A DNA stretch of 64,000 bases from Dastarcus helophoroides (taxonomy: Eukaryota; Arthropoda; Insecta; Coleoptera; Bothrideridae). Under the pieces are notes generated by a model. It was not told where the DNA came from. It was given only the letters and a program-made list of their open reading frames with translations, and searched no databases. The stretch is from assembly GCA_028583605.1 (NCBI GenBank), contig CM053331.1, positions 5,388,008 to 5,452,007 on the forward strand, in the 5' to 3' direction. The position numbers and the translations under genes are program-made. Shown piece by piece: positions 37,828 to 48,480 of the stretch. Each line of letters opens with the position of its first letter. The stretch's first letter is position 1.

Positions 37828-37871
37828 TATCTCTCTGAAGATGAGAGCTTGACTATCGAAACGCATAAGAG
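37828..37871 (+). ncRNA. Hammerhead-like motif, copy 3
   Basis: TATCTCTCTGAAGATG then GAGAG/CTATC with one mismatch, GAAACGCATA, AGAG. The UH position reads UA; helix I is intact but helix III is weakened (CGCA instead of CGCG). Confidence 0.35.
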
Positions 37872-37917
37872 TAACCTCTGTTGTGGTTTTTTAATCTTTC
37901 TTGGTTTCAATCAGTAT

Positions 37918-37960
37918 CATTCTGAAGATGATAGCTTGGCTATCGAAACGCATAAGAGCA
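37918..37960 (+). ncRNA. Hammerhead-like motif, copy 4
   Basis: CTGAAGATGATAGCTTGGC then TATCGAAACGCATAAGAG. The helix II stem GATAGC/GCTATC is perfect, with both sides changed relative to GACAGC/GCTGTC in copy 1. Helix I is weak because the upstream bases read CATT instead of CTCT. Confidence 0.4.
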
Positions 37961-38494
37961 ACCTCTGTTGTGGTTTTTTAATCTTTCTTTGTTTCAATCA
38001 GTATCTCTCTCAAGATGATAGCGTGGCTGTTTCAATTTTTCAGCAAGTTATGACTTTTTAAAAATTCTATTTCTTTTGAAAATTTTCTGTCTTAAAAATC
38101 TAAAACTTTGGCTTTTTTGGAAATTGTGGTTTTACAAAATTTTACCTTTTTAAATACATTTTGAACGTTTTCTTTTAAATTTCTATCTTGTCTGAAAGTT
38201 GTGACTATATTTTTTTTGAATTCCTGGAACATTTCGACCTTTTTGAAAATATTGGCTTTTTGTTAAAGTTGTGACTTTTTTGAAAACTAATGTTTCAAAA
38301 ATTATCTTTTTTAAGCATTTTTATTTTTTCGAAAATTTGTTTGGTAAATTTGTATATATTTAAAATTTTTGATTATTGAAAGGACTGGCTTCTTCAAGAT
38401 GTCAACATTTTTTTTCGTAAGTTTGAGGTTTTGAAATATTGGACATTTTTAAATTCGAGAATTTTTGAAAATTTCAGTTTTTTTAAATGACTTA

Positions 38495-38612
38495 GAAATT
38501 GAAATACAAATCTTGTCTCCTGAAACCAAGAAAGAATCTTTCAGGGGACAAGATTTGTACTTCAATTTTTGAGGATAACCAAGGAACAGTCCGTTCCACC
38601 AAAAAAAAATAA
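38495..38612. mobile_element. Palindromic element, internally deleted copy
   Basis: AAATTGAAATACAAATCTTG and CCTGAAACCAAGAAAGA are followed at once by their inverted partners (TTTCAGGGGACAAGATTTG, AACCAAGGAACAGTCCG, TTCCACC). The hammerhead-like centre is missing, leaving a short hairpin. Confidence 0.85.
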
Positions 38613-39443
38613 CCTAGAAATTTTTATCTATTTAAAAATTTTGACTTCTCTAACCAATTTTAGAGTTCAAACTTTTGGTTTTCCTTTCAGAGTTTTGATC
38701 TTTATTAAATTTTGAATTTGAACCTATTTGGAAAATTTCGTTTCTTAAAAAATGTCGACTTTTTTCAAATATTTTACTTAAGAAAATTTCAAAATTTTCT
38801 ATTTTTTGGAAATATTGAATTTTTTCATCATTATTGTAAATTTTACATTTGAAATTTTTTGACCTTATTAAAAATGTTTACTCAACATAGTTTTCTTTGA
38901 AATTTTTAACTTTTTTAAGAATTTCGACTCAAACTTTTTTTACTTCGTTCCTCAGTCGTTGATCACATATTTTTAACTCTATGTACAACATTATAAAGTT
39001 TTTTTTTTAAATGACGTAATTTATGTATAATTTGAAAGGAAAATCGATGTCCTGTTATTAAAATGAAAATTTGGAAAAACTTAAAACCACTAGAAACGTT
39101 GAGTTTTTGCATTTATCTTCGTTTAATTTCGAGAAAAAAGTCGAATATTTTGTATAACGTTGAAGAGGAATGTCACCATGTTAAGAGAAAGTTGACATTT
39201 TAAGCATAATATTTACAGTTGAGGTAAAAAAAGTAAAAAATTGAAACTAGAAATTTGGAGGAAAACGTTGAAATTTTGGAAAAATATTTAAAAATTTGTT
39301 TGAGATTTTTGGCAGATATAACGCAAGATTCTTATGTGAATACAAAAAATGTTACTAATTAATTAAAAAAAATTTCAACGGACATTTTTAGTCCTGGAAT
39401 TATCGTAAAACCTTCATGGGTCCAAAACCAGCGAATATTATCA

Positions 39444-39464
39444 ACTGTTGCATTGTGCAACAGT
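39444..39464. other. Perfect 9-bp hairpin
   Basis: ACTGTTGCA, loop TTG, TGCAACAGT. It lies in a unique-looking stretch just left of a hAT-like terminus (GTGCGCCACTG ending at 39579). Confidence 0.7.
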
Positions 39465-39579
39465 GTTTTGACTATTATATTTTCTTTACTTCTTTTTTAC
39501 TTTGATGTCTAAGACACCACTTGGAGTCGGGATTGGGGGGATCTAAGGGCCCAAAACTTTTTTCTTGAGTGCGCCACTG

Positions 39580-41100
39580 GTCTATCCTACAGCGAATGCT
39601 ACTGTACGCCTCCGGGCAGACAAAAGTCGGCTACAATTCCAAGTTATCGAATTATCAGGATCCGAACCTCATTCCTTGTATTCATAGAGGTTAACTTAAT
39701 CAACATACTGGATGAAGTCATAGGACGATCCACATTCGCACGTTCCAGCCTCGCAGTCATAATAAAGATGTTACAGGGCGAACGACGCAGCGCGCCATAA
39801 AAGCGAATTTAGCAGCATGAGGGCGTTCAACAATATCCGTGCGAGTCGACATCTAATTTCAGTTATTTATCGGTTTGTATTATTATTACTAGCACTCCTG
39901 CCGTCTTCTACCATATCTTAAACCCGGCTAAATTGTTCCGTTCTTCGAGTAATGTTGCGAAATGAACTCGCGCCGCACAGGTCAACTCTTTCAACTCTTG
40001 CATCACCACATCGCGAATTCCTCGCGTCAATTCAAAATAACTAACATTACCGAACTAATCATAACATTGATCGCCGGATTATTATAAGTCGTCGGGGATT
40101 GCGTTAAATAAATGAGGCTGAATTTGAAAACATTTCAGATGTGTGTTCGCATTTGTTGTGCAAGTCGACGCGATCACTGGCAACGACGGGCGGTATTTCC
40201 TGCGAGAATTCAGATATGTCATGCTGCCGCCGCGATATTAGATCTTTATCGCGCCGCTGCGACGTCTATGCGCCCGATTTGGGTCACTTTTTTTTTCAAA
40301 TTGAAGGTTGCTTTAGTGCACACGTGTCCTGCATTGATATCCAATAACCGGAAAGTATATGAAGTTATACGCTTTCGATTTTAAAAAAAGGCAACTTTAG
40401 TGCCTCACCCTGTATATATTCATCTTTTATGGTGAAGAATAATTTTAAAGCTTAACATTTATTCATAACTATTAAACTTTATTAACAATTAAGACAACAA
40501 CAGATATTAAAAATTCCACGATATTTCTATAAATATTTGCTACGACCGAACCAGGTTTCGCTTTGCAACATCATCGTATATTTAATTGATATTGAAATTT
40601 AAAATTGTCTTTTACAAGCTAAAATTTTTGTGTTTTCAAAAACAGTTTTATTCCAACAAGGCAAAATTTTGTAAAGTTGCAATCCTCAAAAAATTTGAAA
40701 TGAAAGCATTTTCAAAATAAGACGCATTTTTACATTTTACGGGGGTGGAAAACGTAATTATTGAATATTGAAAAATGTCAACATTATCTTTTATAAGCTA
40801 AAAATTAGGTTTTCAAAAACAATTTTGGTTCAACAAGACGAAATTCTGAAAAATCGAAAATTTCAAAAAAAAAAATTAAATTTCGACAGTCAAAATTTTG
40901 AATCCGGCAAAACGTTTAAAAAAAGTCTTTATTTTTAAAAAAAGTCGAAATTTTTAAACCAAGACAAAATTTTAAAAAAGGTTCGGATTTTAAACAAAAG
41001 CGAAATTTTCTGTAATTTATTTGCGAAGTATTCATATTTTTTTATTCAGTTTATTGGCTTTTTCTTCGCCGGTCACTTCTTTCACAATCCTAAATTTCAG
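39580..41100. other. Unique, GC-balanced DNA then A/T-rich DNA; no gene recognised
   Basis: 39580-40385 is the most GC-rich host stretch of the window. Two overlapping plus-strand frames near 40112-40384 are short, share the same DNA and resemble nothing I know. A sequence CTCACCCTGTATA near 40401 is reminiscent of transposon ends. From about 40,600 the GTCGAAATTT-type repeats resume on the A-rich strand. Confidence 0.4.
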
Positions 41101-41118
41101 TACCTTCTATTAAGGAAT

Positions 41119-41183
41119 GGCAATCTGTTTTAGATTGCCGCAAACAGCGATTGCGTTGGATCTTGGTTTGTCAATCGCTGTTT
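41119..41183. other. Two adjacent perfect hairpins
   Basis: GGCAATCT-GTTTT-AGATTGCC (41119-41139) is followed directly by AAACAGCGATTG (41142-41153) and CAATCGCTGTTT (41172-41183) around an 18-base loop. The two stems stand in unique sequence. Nothing identifies a known RNA; they could be the ends of a small element or a structured transcript. Confidence 0.75.
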
Positions 41184-41789
41184 GGGACTCAACACTGAAA
41201 AACACTTAAAACTATATTAAAATTCAAACGACGTAAAAAATAAATAACAACAAGATTATTCAAAATTTTAACGTTTCGGGCAGTGTTATTCACTGCCGAA
41301 AATTCAAACTTTTCAAATTAAGTCAAAATTAAAATAAAAAGCTAAAAGGAGGTAGAAAAAAAAGTAAGGCAGAGAGAAACAGGATCGAAAAAAAAATCAA
41401 AATATCGATTTTTTTCTCCAAATTTGTGCATTTTCATTTTTTTTCTCAAAATTTCGGCCGTAGTCCCAAAATTAATGCCTTATTTTTGGAAATTCCAAGT
41501 TCTAACTCGAAATTTTTTCGATAAATTTCGATTTTTTTTGTAGAAATTTTGATTTCATTTGGAAACGGTTTCAACTCAAACTTTTTAGTTTCAATTCAAA
41601 ACTTCGAATTTTTCTTGGAATTTCAAAAGCTCTTATTTGTGCCTTTTCACTTTTTTTCTCGAAATTTTGATCCTAAACATCTTTTTTGGAATCAAGTTCC
41701 TGAAATTATTTCTTGAAAACGATTTTTTTTCTCTAGATTTTGGTTTTTGTCGCAGTCTTTAAACTGGAAAGTTCAACTTTTTCTTCAAA

Positions 41790-42850
41790 ACTTCGACTTT
41801 TCTCGAAATTTAAAATCAAGTCTTACTTTCAATTCATTGGACTTTTTTCCGACATTTCAAAATACGCTTCCATTGGTTTTTTCTCGAAATTTCGATCTTA
41901 ATCACAAAATTTTTGCTTTCTTTTTGGAATAAAGTTCGACCTCGAAATTTTTTCGATAAATTTCAATTTTTTTTTCTAAATTTTGATTTTTTTTTCGCAA
42001 ACTGTTAAAACTCAAAACCTGTAGGGTCAGTTAAAAAATATTGATTTCAAATTTTTTTACTCTTTCTTTTTAATTAAATGCTCCTAAAATTCAATCTCAA
42101 TCACAAAATTTCTGCTTTTTTTTTTAAATCGAGTTGAAACTCGAATTTTTTTTTTGATAAATTTCGAAATTTTGATTCTCTTTAGCAAATGGTTTAAAAT
42201 CAAAAGTCTTACTTTCAATTCATTGGACTTTTTCTCGACATTTCAAAATACGCTTTCATTGGTTTTTGTCTCGAAATTTCGATCTCAATCACGAAATTTT
42301 TGCTTTTTTTGGGATAAAGTTCAACCTCGAAATATTTTCGATAAATTTCAATTTTTTTACAAATTTTGTTTTTTTCGCAAACGTTTAAACTCAAAACCTG
42401 TAGGGTCAGTTAAAAAATATTGATTTAAAATTTTTCCACTCTTTCTTTTTAATTAAATGCTCCTAAAATTCAATCCCATCACGAAATTTCTGCTTTTTTT
42501 TAATCGAGTTGAAACTAATTTTTTTTGATAAATTTCGAATTTTGATTCTATTTCGCAAACGGTTTAAAATCAAAAGTTTTACTTTCAATTCATCGGACTT
42601 TTTCTCGACATTTCAAAATAAGCGTTCATTGGTTTTTTCTCGAAATTTCGACCTCAATCACGAAATTTTTGCTTTTTTTGGGATAAAGTTTGACCTCGAA
42701 ATTTTTTCGATAAATTTCAATTTTTTTTTCCAAATTTTGTTTTTTTTTCGCAAACGTTTTAAATTCCTGTAGGGTCAGTTAAAAAATATTGTTTTTAAAT
42801 TTTTCCACTCTTTCTTTTTAATTAAATGCTCCTAAAATTTCGACTTTCGC
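41790..42850. repeat. ~375-bp tandem repeat, three copies, T-rich
   Basis: TTTCAATTCATTGG (or CATCGG) starts at 41827, 42213 and 42583, intervals 386 and 370. Shared markers are TTTCTCGACATTTCAAAATA, CACGAAATTTTTGCTTTTTT, CCTGTAGGGTCAGTTAAAAA and TTAATTAAATGCTCCTAAAA. The last copy runs directly into the polypurine tract. Confidence 0.88.
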
Positions 42851-42897
42851 TTAATTTTTCAAATCCAGTGTTCTTGTTCTTAAAACTTTACCTTGAA

Positions 42898-45535
42898 AAG
42901 TTAAGGCAAGGGCGGAGGGAGGGGGGAACAAAGAAGGCAAGAAGGTGGGAAAAGAAGGAAGAAAAGCAAAAAAGAGTAGATAGGAAGGAAAAAAAGAAAT
43001 TAAGGGAAGAAGAGGAGGAGAATGAAAGGATGAAAGAGAACGAAGAGATGGAAGAGATGGGGAAGAATGAAGAGATGGAAAGAGAAATTAGAGAAGATAT
43101 AGGAACGGAAGGAAGTAAAGGGAAACAAGAAAAAGAAATAAGAGAAGGAAAAGAGGAAAGAAAAGGAAATGGAGGAAGAAAAGGCAGAGAAGGAGGAGAA
43201 GGAAGAGATGGAAGGAAGAAATGAAGGGGAGCAAAGGAAAGGAAGAGAATAAAGGTAATGAAGAGAAAGAAGAAAATAAATAGAAGAAAAAGAAGCAAAA
43301 GAAGTTTAGAAGTATGAGAAGAAAGGGAAGGACGAAAATAAAGAAACGGAATAGAAGGGGGAGAAGGAAGAAAATAAAGAGAAGAATAACACGAAAAAAA
43401 AAGAAGAAAAGGAAGAGAATGAAGAAAAGAAAGCGAAGGAAATGAAGGAAGAGAAGAAAGAGAAGGAAGAGAAGGAAGAGAAGAAAGAGAAGAAAGAGAA
43501 GGAAGATAAGGAAGAGAAGGAAGGAAGAAATGAAGGGAAGGAAACAGAGAAAGAGAAGAAAGAGAAGGAAGAGAAGGAAGAGAAGGAAGAGAAGGAAGAG
43601 AAGGAAGAGAAGGAAGAGAGGAAAAAGGAAGAAAAGGAAGAAAAGGAAGAAAAGGAAGAGAAGGAAGAGAAGAAATAGAGAGAGAAGAAAAAAAATGATG
43701 AGAAGGAAGAGAAGGAAGTAAGAAATGAAGAGAAGGAAAGAAAGGAAAAGAAGGAAGAGAAGAAAGGAAAGGAAGAGAAGGCAGAGGAGGAAGGAAAAAA
43801 CAAGGGGAAGGAAAGAAGGAAAGAAAAGGAAGAGAAGAAAGAGAAGGAAGAGAAGGCAAAGAAGGAAGAGATGGAAGGGAAGGAAGAGAATGAAGAGGAG
43901 GAAGAGAAGGCTGAGAAGAAAGAGAAGGCTGAGAAGAAAGAGATGGAAGGGAACGAAGAGAAGGAAGAGAAAGAAGAGATGAAAGAAAAGGAAAGGAAGA
44001 AAGAGAAGGAAGAGAAGGAAAGAGAGAAGAGAGAGGAAGAGAAGAAGAGAAAGGAAGAGAAGAAGAGAAGGAATGAAGGGAATGAAATAAAGGAAGAGAA
44101 GAAATGAAGGAAGGAAAGAAGGAAAAGAAGGAAGAGAAGAAAGAGGGAGAAAAGAAGGAGAAAGGAAAAAGATGAGAAGGAAGAGAAAGGGGAAGGAAAA
44201 AAGAAAAAGAAGGAAGAGAAGAAAGGGAAGGAAGAGAAGGTGGAGAAGGAAGGAAGAAGAGAAGGAAGGAAAGAAAGAAAGAAAGAAAGAAAGAGATGAA
44301 AGAGAAGGAAGAGAGAAGAGAAGAAGAGAAGGAAAAGAAGGAAAAAGAGAAAAAAGAGAAAAGAAGAGAAGAGAAAGAAGAGAAAGAAGAAAGAAGAGAA
44401 GGAAAGAGAAGAAGAGAAGGAAGAGAAGGAAGAGAAGGAAGAGAAGGATGAGAAGAAAGAGAAGGAAGAGAAGGAAGAGAAGGAAGAGAAGGAAGAGAAG
44501 GAAGAAGAAGAAGGAAGAGAAGGGAGGAAGGAATGAAGGAATGAAGGGAAGGAAAGAAAGAAAGAGAAGAAAGGGAAGGAAGATAGGGCAAAGAAGGAAG
44601 GGAGAATGAGGGGAAAGAAGGAAAGAAAGAAAAGAAGAGAAGAAAGGGAAGGAAGATAGGGCAAAGAAGGAAGGGAGAAATGAGGGGAAAGAAGGAAAGA
44701 AAGAAAAGAAGAGAAGAAAGGGAAGAAAGAGAAGGCAAAGATGGAAGAGAAAGAAGAGAAGGAAAAGAAGAAAGAGAAGAAAGAGAAGGAAGAGAAGGAA
44801 GAGAAGGAAGAGAAAAAGGAAGGAAAAGAAGGAAGAGAAGAAAAAAAAGGAACAGAAGGAAGAGAAGGAAAAGAAGCAGGAGAAGGAACAGAAGAAAAAA
44901 AGGAAGAGAAGGAAAAGAAGGTAAAGAAGGAAGAGATGGAAGAGAAGAAAGAGGGAACAGAAGGGAGAGAAGGAAGATAATGATGAGAAGGAATAGAAGG
45001 AAGGAAGAAATGAAGGGAAGGAAATAAAGGAATAGAAGGCATGGAAGGAAGAGGAGGAAGGAAAGGAGGAGAAGAAAAAGAAAGAAGAGAAGAAAAAGAA
45101 AGAAAAGAAGAAAAAGAAGAAAAAGAACGAAGAGAAGGAAAGAAGGATGAGAAGGAAGAGAAGCAAGGAAGAAATGAAAGGAAAAAAGAGAAGGAAGGGA
45201 AAGAAGAGAAGGAAGAGAAAGAAGAGAAGGAAGAGAAAGAAGAGAAGGAAGAGAAAGAAGAGAAGAAAAAGAGGGAACGGAAGTGAGAAAAGGAAGAGTA
45301 GGAAGAGAAGAAAGATAAGGCAGAAAAGTAAGAGAAGGAATGGGATCAAGAGACGAAAAAGAAGGAGAAAAGGAATAGAATAAGAGAAGGAAGAGAGGGA
45401 AGGAAGAAATGAAGGTAAGGAAAGAAAGGAAGAGAAGGAAGACAAGAAAGGAAAGGAAGAGAAGGCAGAGAAGGAAGGAAGAAATAAGGGGAAGGAAAGA
45501 AAGGAAAAAATGAACAGAAAGAAGTCAAAGCAGAA
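42898..45535. repeat. 2.6-kb polypurine tract, GGAAGAGAA-type
   Basis: The plus strand is almost wholly A and G with scattered T and C, built on GAAGGAAGAGAAGGAAGAGA. It contains longer echoes, for example a 72-bp tandem duplication marked by AGATAGGGCAAAGAAGGAAG at 44581 and 44653. The minus strand is nearly all C and T and so has almost no stop codons in any frame, giving open frames of up to 785 codons rich in Ser, Leu, Phe and Pro. These are artefacts. Long homopurine tracts can adopt triplex (H-DNA) structures; that is general knowledge, not shown here. Confidence 0.95.
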
Positions 45536-45539
45536 GCAA

Positions 45540-46420
45540 CAAAAAATTACGATTTAATCAAGCAGAGCTTATTAATTTTCCAGAGGATGTCCACCATATC
45601 ATCAATAGATCATCCAAAGTGTTTTCCTATTACATTTACCGTCAACCATCCTTTCAAAGGATACGTAACTTTTGAGATTATCAAAAACAGTTATTAAAAG
45701 TAGAATTGGAGGATAATTTTTTTAAAAAACCAATAAATTTATGAAACAATTTTAACCAATAAAATATTTTAATGAAATAGAATAAAATAGATCAAAATTA
45801 TATAATTTTTTAATATTCAAAGGTTTAATTTTTTGGACATTTCAATTCTCGTTCTCACATCCTGCAAAAAAAATTAAAATCTTTTACGTCATAAATTTCA
45901 AAAGAAAAAGTCAAAACTTTGAGAAACAATTGATAATTGTTAAAATAATTGAAAATTATAATAAAAATGAAAATTATAAAAAAGAACAAAATTTTCAAAG
46001 TAAACATTTTAAAAAAATACAAAAAAACTTGAGAATAGTCTAATATAACAAGAAAAAAATTCAAAATTTTATGAAAAAAGCTTTTTTTGCGAAGAAAAAT
46101 CTAATTTTCAAAAGGGTAAAAATTTTAAAAGATTCAAAATTCAAAAAAAAGTTTAATTTTTTACAAAAAGTAAATATTTTAATAAGGTCGTAAGTTTCCA
46201 AAAGAGTAAAATTTGTTAAATATCAAAATTTTCAAAAGAAAACTTAAAACAAGGAGAACAAATCAAATTTTAGAAAAACGGTTAAAATTTCAAAAGGAAA
46301 AGTAGAAATTACGGAAATTTTCAAGGTTGAGATTTCGCAATTAAATCAAAAATGTCAGAACAGTCAAATTTCTTCCAAATGGTCAAAATGTCTAAGAAAA
46401 TACGAAGAAAACTATTTTTT
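45540..46420. repeat. A-rich degenerate repeat domain
   Basis: After about 200 bp of unique-looking sequence (45540-45700) the plus strand is A-rich with GTCAAAATTT variants. No gene seen. Confidence 0.6.
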
Positions 46421-46566
46421 TTATGGAACGGACTGGTCCTTGGTTATCTTTAAAAATTGAAATACAGGACTTGTCCCCTGAAACCAAGAAAGATTAAAAA
46501 CACAACAAAGGTTGCTCTAACGCGTTTCGATAGCCAAGTTATCATCTCTCTATCATCTTCAGAGTA

Positions 46567-46608
46567 TCTCTCTGAAGATGATAGCTTGGCTGTCGAAACG
46601 CGTTAGAG
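46567..46608 (+). ncRNA. Hammerhead-like motif, copy 5
   Basis: TCTCTCTGAAGATGATAGC, TTG, GCTGTC, GAAACGCGTT, AGAG. Helix II has one U-G wobble (GAUAGC/GCUGUC). Helix I (CUCU/AGAG) and helix III (ACG/CGU) are intact; the UH position reads UU. Confidence 0.5.
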
Positions 46609-46787
46609 CAACCTTTGTTGTGTTTTTTAATCTTTCTTGGTTTCGGGGGACAAGTTTTGTATTTCAATTTTTGAAGATAACCAAGGACCGGTCCGTTCCA
46701 TCTTTGGTCCTTGGTTATCTTCAAAAATTGAAATACAAATCTTGTCCCCTGAAACCAAGAAAAATTAATCAAACCAGAACAAAGGTT

Positions 46788-46830
46788 GCTCTAACGCGTT
46801 TCGACAACCAAGCTATCATCTTCAGAGAGA
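46788..46830 (-). ncRNA. Hammerhead-like motif, copy 6
   Basis: Minus strand: TCTCTCTGAAGATGATAGC, TTG, GTTGTC, GAAACGCGTT, AGAG. Helix II is held by G-U pairs at two positions; other parts are as in copy 5. Confidence 0.45.
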
Positions 46831-47151
46831 TACTCTGAAGATGATAGAGAGATGATAGCTTGGCTGTCAGGGGACAAGTTTTGTATTTCAATTTTTGAAG
46901 ATAACCAAGGACCAGTCCGTTCCACCAAAATTTCAGTTTTTAAATATCTGTGCTAAATTGCTTGAAACCGAAATTTTCGAAAATAGATAAAAATTTCTAA
47001 AAACAAGTTAAGATTTTGAAAATGTCAAAATTTTAAGTGTTGAACTTGGAAAAAAAAGTCAGAATTTTCAAAAAAGTCAAAATTTTCAAAAAGGGCGAAA
47101 TTTGTAGAGCTTAAATTTTCGACAGTCGAAAATTTGAAAAAGTCAACACAC

Positions 47152-47245
47152 AGCTTGGCTGTCGAAAGACGTTAGAGCAACCTTTGTTGTGTTTTTATTC
47201 TTTTTTGGTTTCAGGGGACAAGTTCTGTATTTCAATTTTTGAAGG
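47152..47245 (+). mobile_element. Palindromic element, 5'-truncated right arm
   Basis: Begins inside the core (AGCTTGGCTGTCGAAAGACG), continues with TTAGAGCAACCTTTGTTGTG and CAGGGGACAAGTTCTG and ends in CAATTTTTGAAG. The CTGAAGA box is absent. Confidence 0.85.
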
Positions 47246-47292
47246 AAATTATGCTAAAGCACTGAACTAAACACTGTGGCTTGTGATTAAGT

Positions 47293-47482
47293 CCAAAGAA
47301 GGTTTCACCCCTTTACCACATCGACAGTCTCGATTTGAATCTCAATGCAGATGACGTCGATGCATCTTTTGCTAACTTTTTTAGATTAGTGCGCTTGAAA
47401 ATGCCAGTTCTGCTGGCGAAATACGTATCGCGTAATTATTTATTTAATTGCCGATGTGATAAAGGGGTGAAACCTTCTTTGG
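47293..47482. mobile_element. Small inverted-repeat element (MITE-like, 190 bp)
   Basis: Arms of 31 bp with one mismatch: 47293-47323 starts CCAAAGAAGGTTTCACCCC and 47452-47482 ends GGGGTGAAACCTTCTTTGG. The 128-bp centre is unique and GC-balanced (GATGACGTCGATGCATC). GAAGGAAATTATG occurs just outside both ends (about 47242 and 47483), which could be a longer direct repeat from the insertion event or a local duplication. A 71-codon frame crosses it, but it starts in the left arm and resembles nothing. Confidence 0.75.
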
Positions 47483-47489
47483 AAGGAAA

Positions 47490-48480
47490 TTATGAACAAA
47501 GTTCGAAATTTTTAAAAGAAATCAAAATCGTGAAAAGGTCAAAATTTTAAAAGATTCGAATTTTCGTAGAAAGAAAATCGAAATTTCCATAAAAAATTAG
47601 AAAAATCTGTGCAAAAAAAGTCAAAATTGAAATGAAAATAATCCAAGACTCGGTGGTTATTCCTATTTTAGAAAAATATCAAAGTGCGGAAGCATTGAAA
47701 ATTAAACTTTTTCCTAAAATTTCTTCGTTTTTTTTTTCAAAATGTTTCCAATTTTATAGAAATTTCGGATGTTTTTTTAAAGAGTTGTTTGTTAAAATTA
47801 CAAAATAAAATTCACTTCAAAATGTTAAAGTATCGTGAAAAAGCCTCGCAATTTTTAAGCAAATTAGAGGAACATCACAAATCTGGAAAAATTTAAATTT
47901 CTAGGAATAACATTTCCAGGAATAGTAGACATTTTGAGAAAATGTCTTACATAAAATATTTAGGATAAATAGAAACTCCGCAAAAAAAATCCCAAAAAAT
48001 CGAAACATTAGAACTAACTAAACTAAAAAACTGAAAATTTTTATACAAAAAAGTCGAAAAATTTCAGGTAAAAACTCGAAGATTTTGCATTAATTTTTTT
48101 TAAAGAAATATCAACATACAAGAAGAGTTGGATTTAGATTTTTCCTTAAAATCCTAATTATTTTCTGAAATTTTTGACATTTTTACAGAAATTTGAGCTT
48201 TCTTCTGAAAATTGCAATTCTCTATTAAAATATTAATTTCTTCCTCAAAATGTTTCCAAAAATTATATTTTGAAAATACGTTTTTGATCAAAACTAGAAA
48301 TAAAATAGATTTTCGAATATTGTAACTTCGTGAAAGAAACTTGATATTCTATAAAAACAAATCAAAGAAATTTTAAAATTTCTTTAAAAAATTGTTAAAG
48401 GAAAAAAGTCTTCAGAAAAGACCAAAATTTTGAGAAAAAACTCGAAAACGGAATTGGGGGTGTTGCTGTTCCTCAGTGCA
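47490..48480. repeat. A-rich degenerate repeat DNA
   Basis: GTCAAAATT and GAAATTT variants without a clear period. No gene seen. Confidence 0.6.

Larger units (their letters stand above)
37690..38045. mobile_element. Palindromic hammerhead-like element with tandem right arms
   Basis: A left arm (GGAACGGACTGGTCC to CATCTTCAGAGA, 37698-37825) is followed by three tandem partial right arms beginning at CAGTATCTCTCTGAAGATG-type starts near 37826, 37909 and 37998. The first two run through CCTCTGTTGTGGTTTTTTAA to TTGGTTTCAATCAG, giving a period of about 85 bp. The third is broken (CTCAAGATG, GGCTGTTTCAA). Tandem small repeats with this core recall other hammerhead-bearing satellites. Confidence 0.85.
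37060..39400. repeat. T-rich degenerate repeat domain
   Basis: Variants of TTTTGAAAATTTCGACTTTT throughout, interrupted by palindromic-element copies at 37690-38045 and 38495-38612. Open frames on either strand follow from the composition. Confidence 0.75.
46423..46928. mobile_element. Two back-to-back palindromic hammerhead-like elements
   Basis: 46423-46701 is a full palindrome: it starts ATGGAACGGACTGGTCC, reaches a centre near 46562 and ends GGACCGGTCCGTTCCAT. Both arms contain, from the outside in, AACCAAGGAC (inverted), a GAAATACA block, CTTGTCCCCTGAAACCAAG, AACACAACAAAGGTTGCTC and ACGCGTTTCGA. A second palindrome, 46705-46927, follows directly and has an internally deleted right arm (its GGCTGTC is joined straight to AGGGGACAAG). 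Copies of the arms occur elsewhere in this window. The structure is that of a long-inverted-repeat mobile element with no coding capacity. Confidence 0.92.

Noticed and set aside
40112..40384. Two overlapping plus-strand frames of 90 and 68 codons
   Set aside because: They use the same DNA in different frames, and neither has a recognisable domain or splice context.
42888..45445. Minus-strand open frames of 578-785 codons and many plus-strand Lys/Glu/Arg-rich frames
   Set aside because: The tract is almost pure purine on one strand, so stop codons cannot form on the other; products are only Ser/Leu/Phe/Pro or Lys/Glu/Arg strings in all frames.
46542..46838. Two frames of 76 and 86 codons in opposite orientation with similar sequence
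   Set aside because: They are the two arms of the palindromic element, read on each strand; no coding signal remains.
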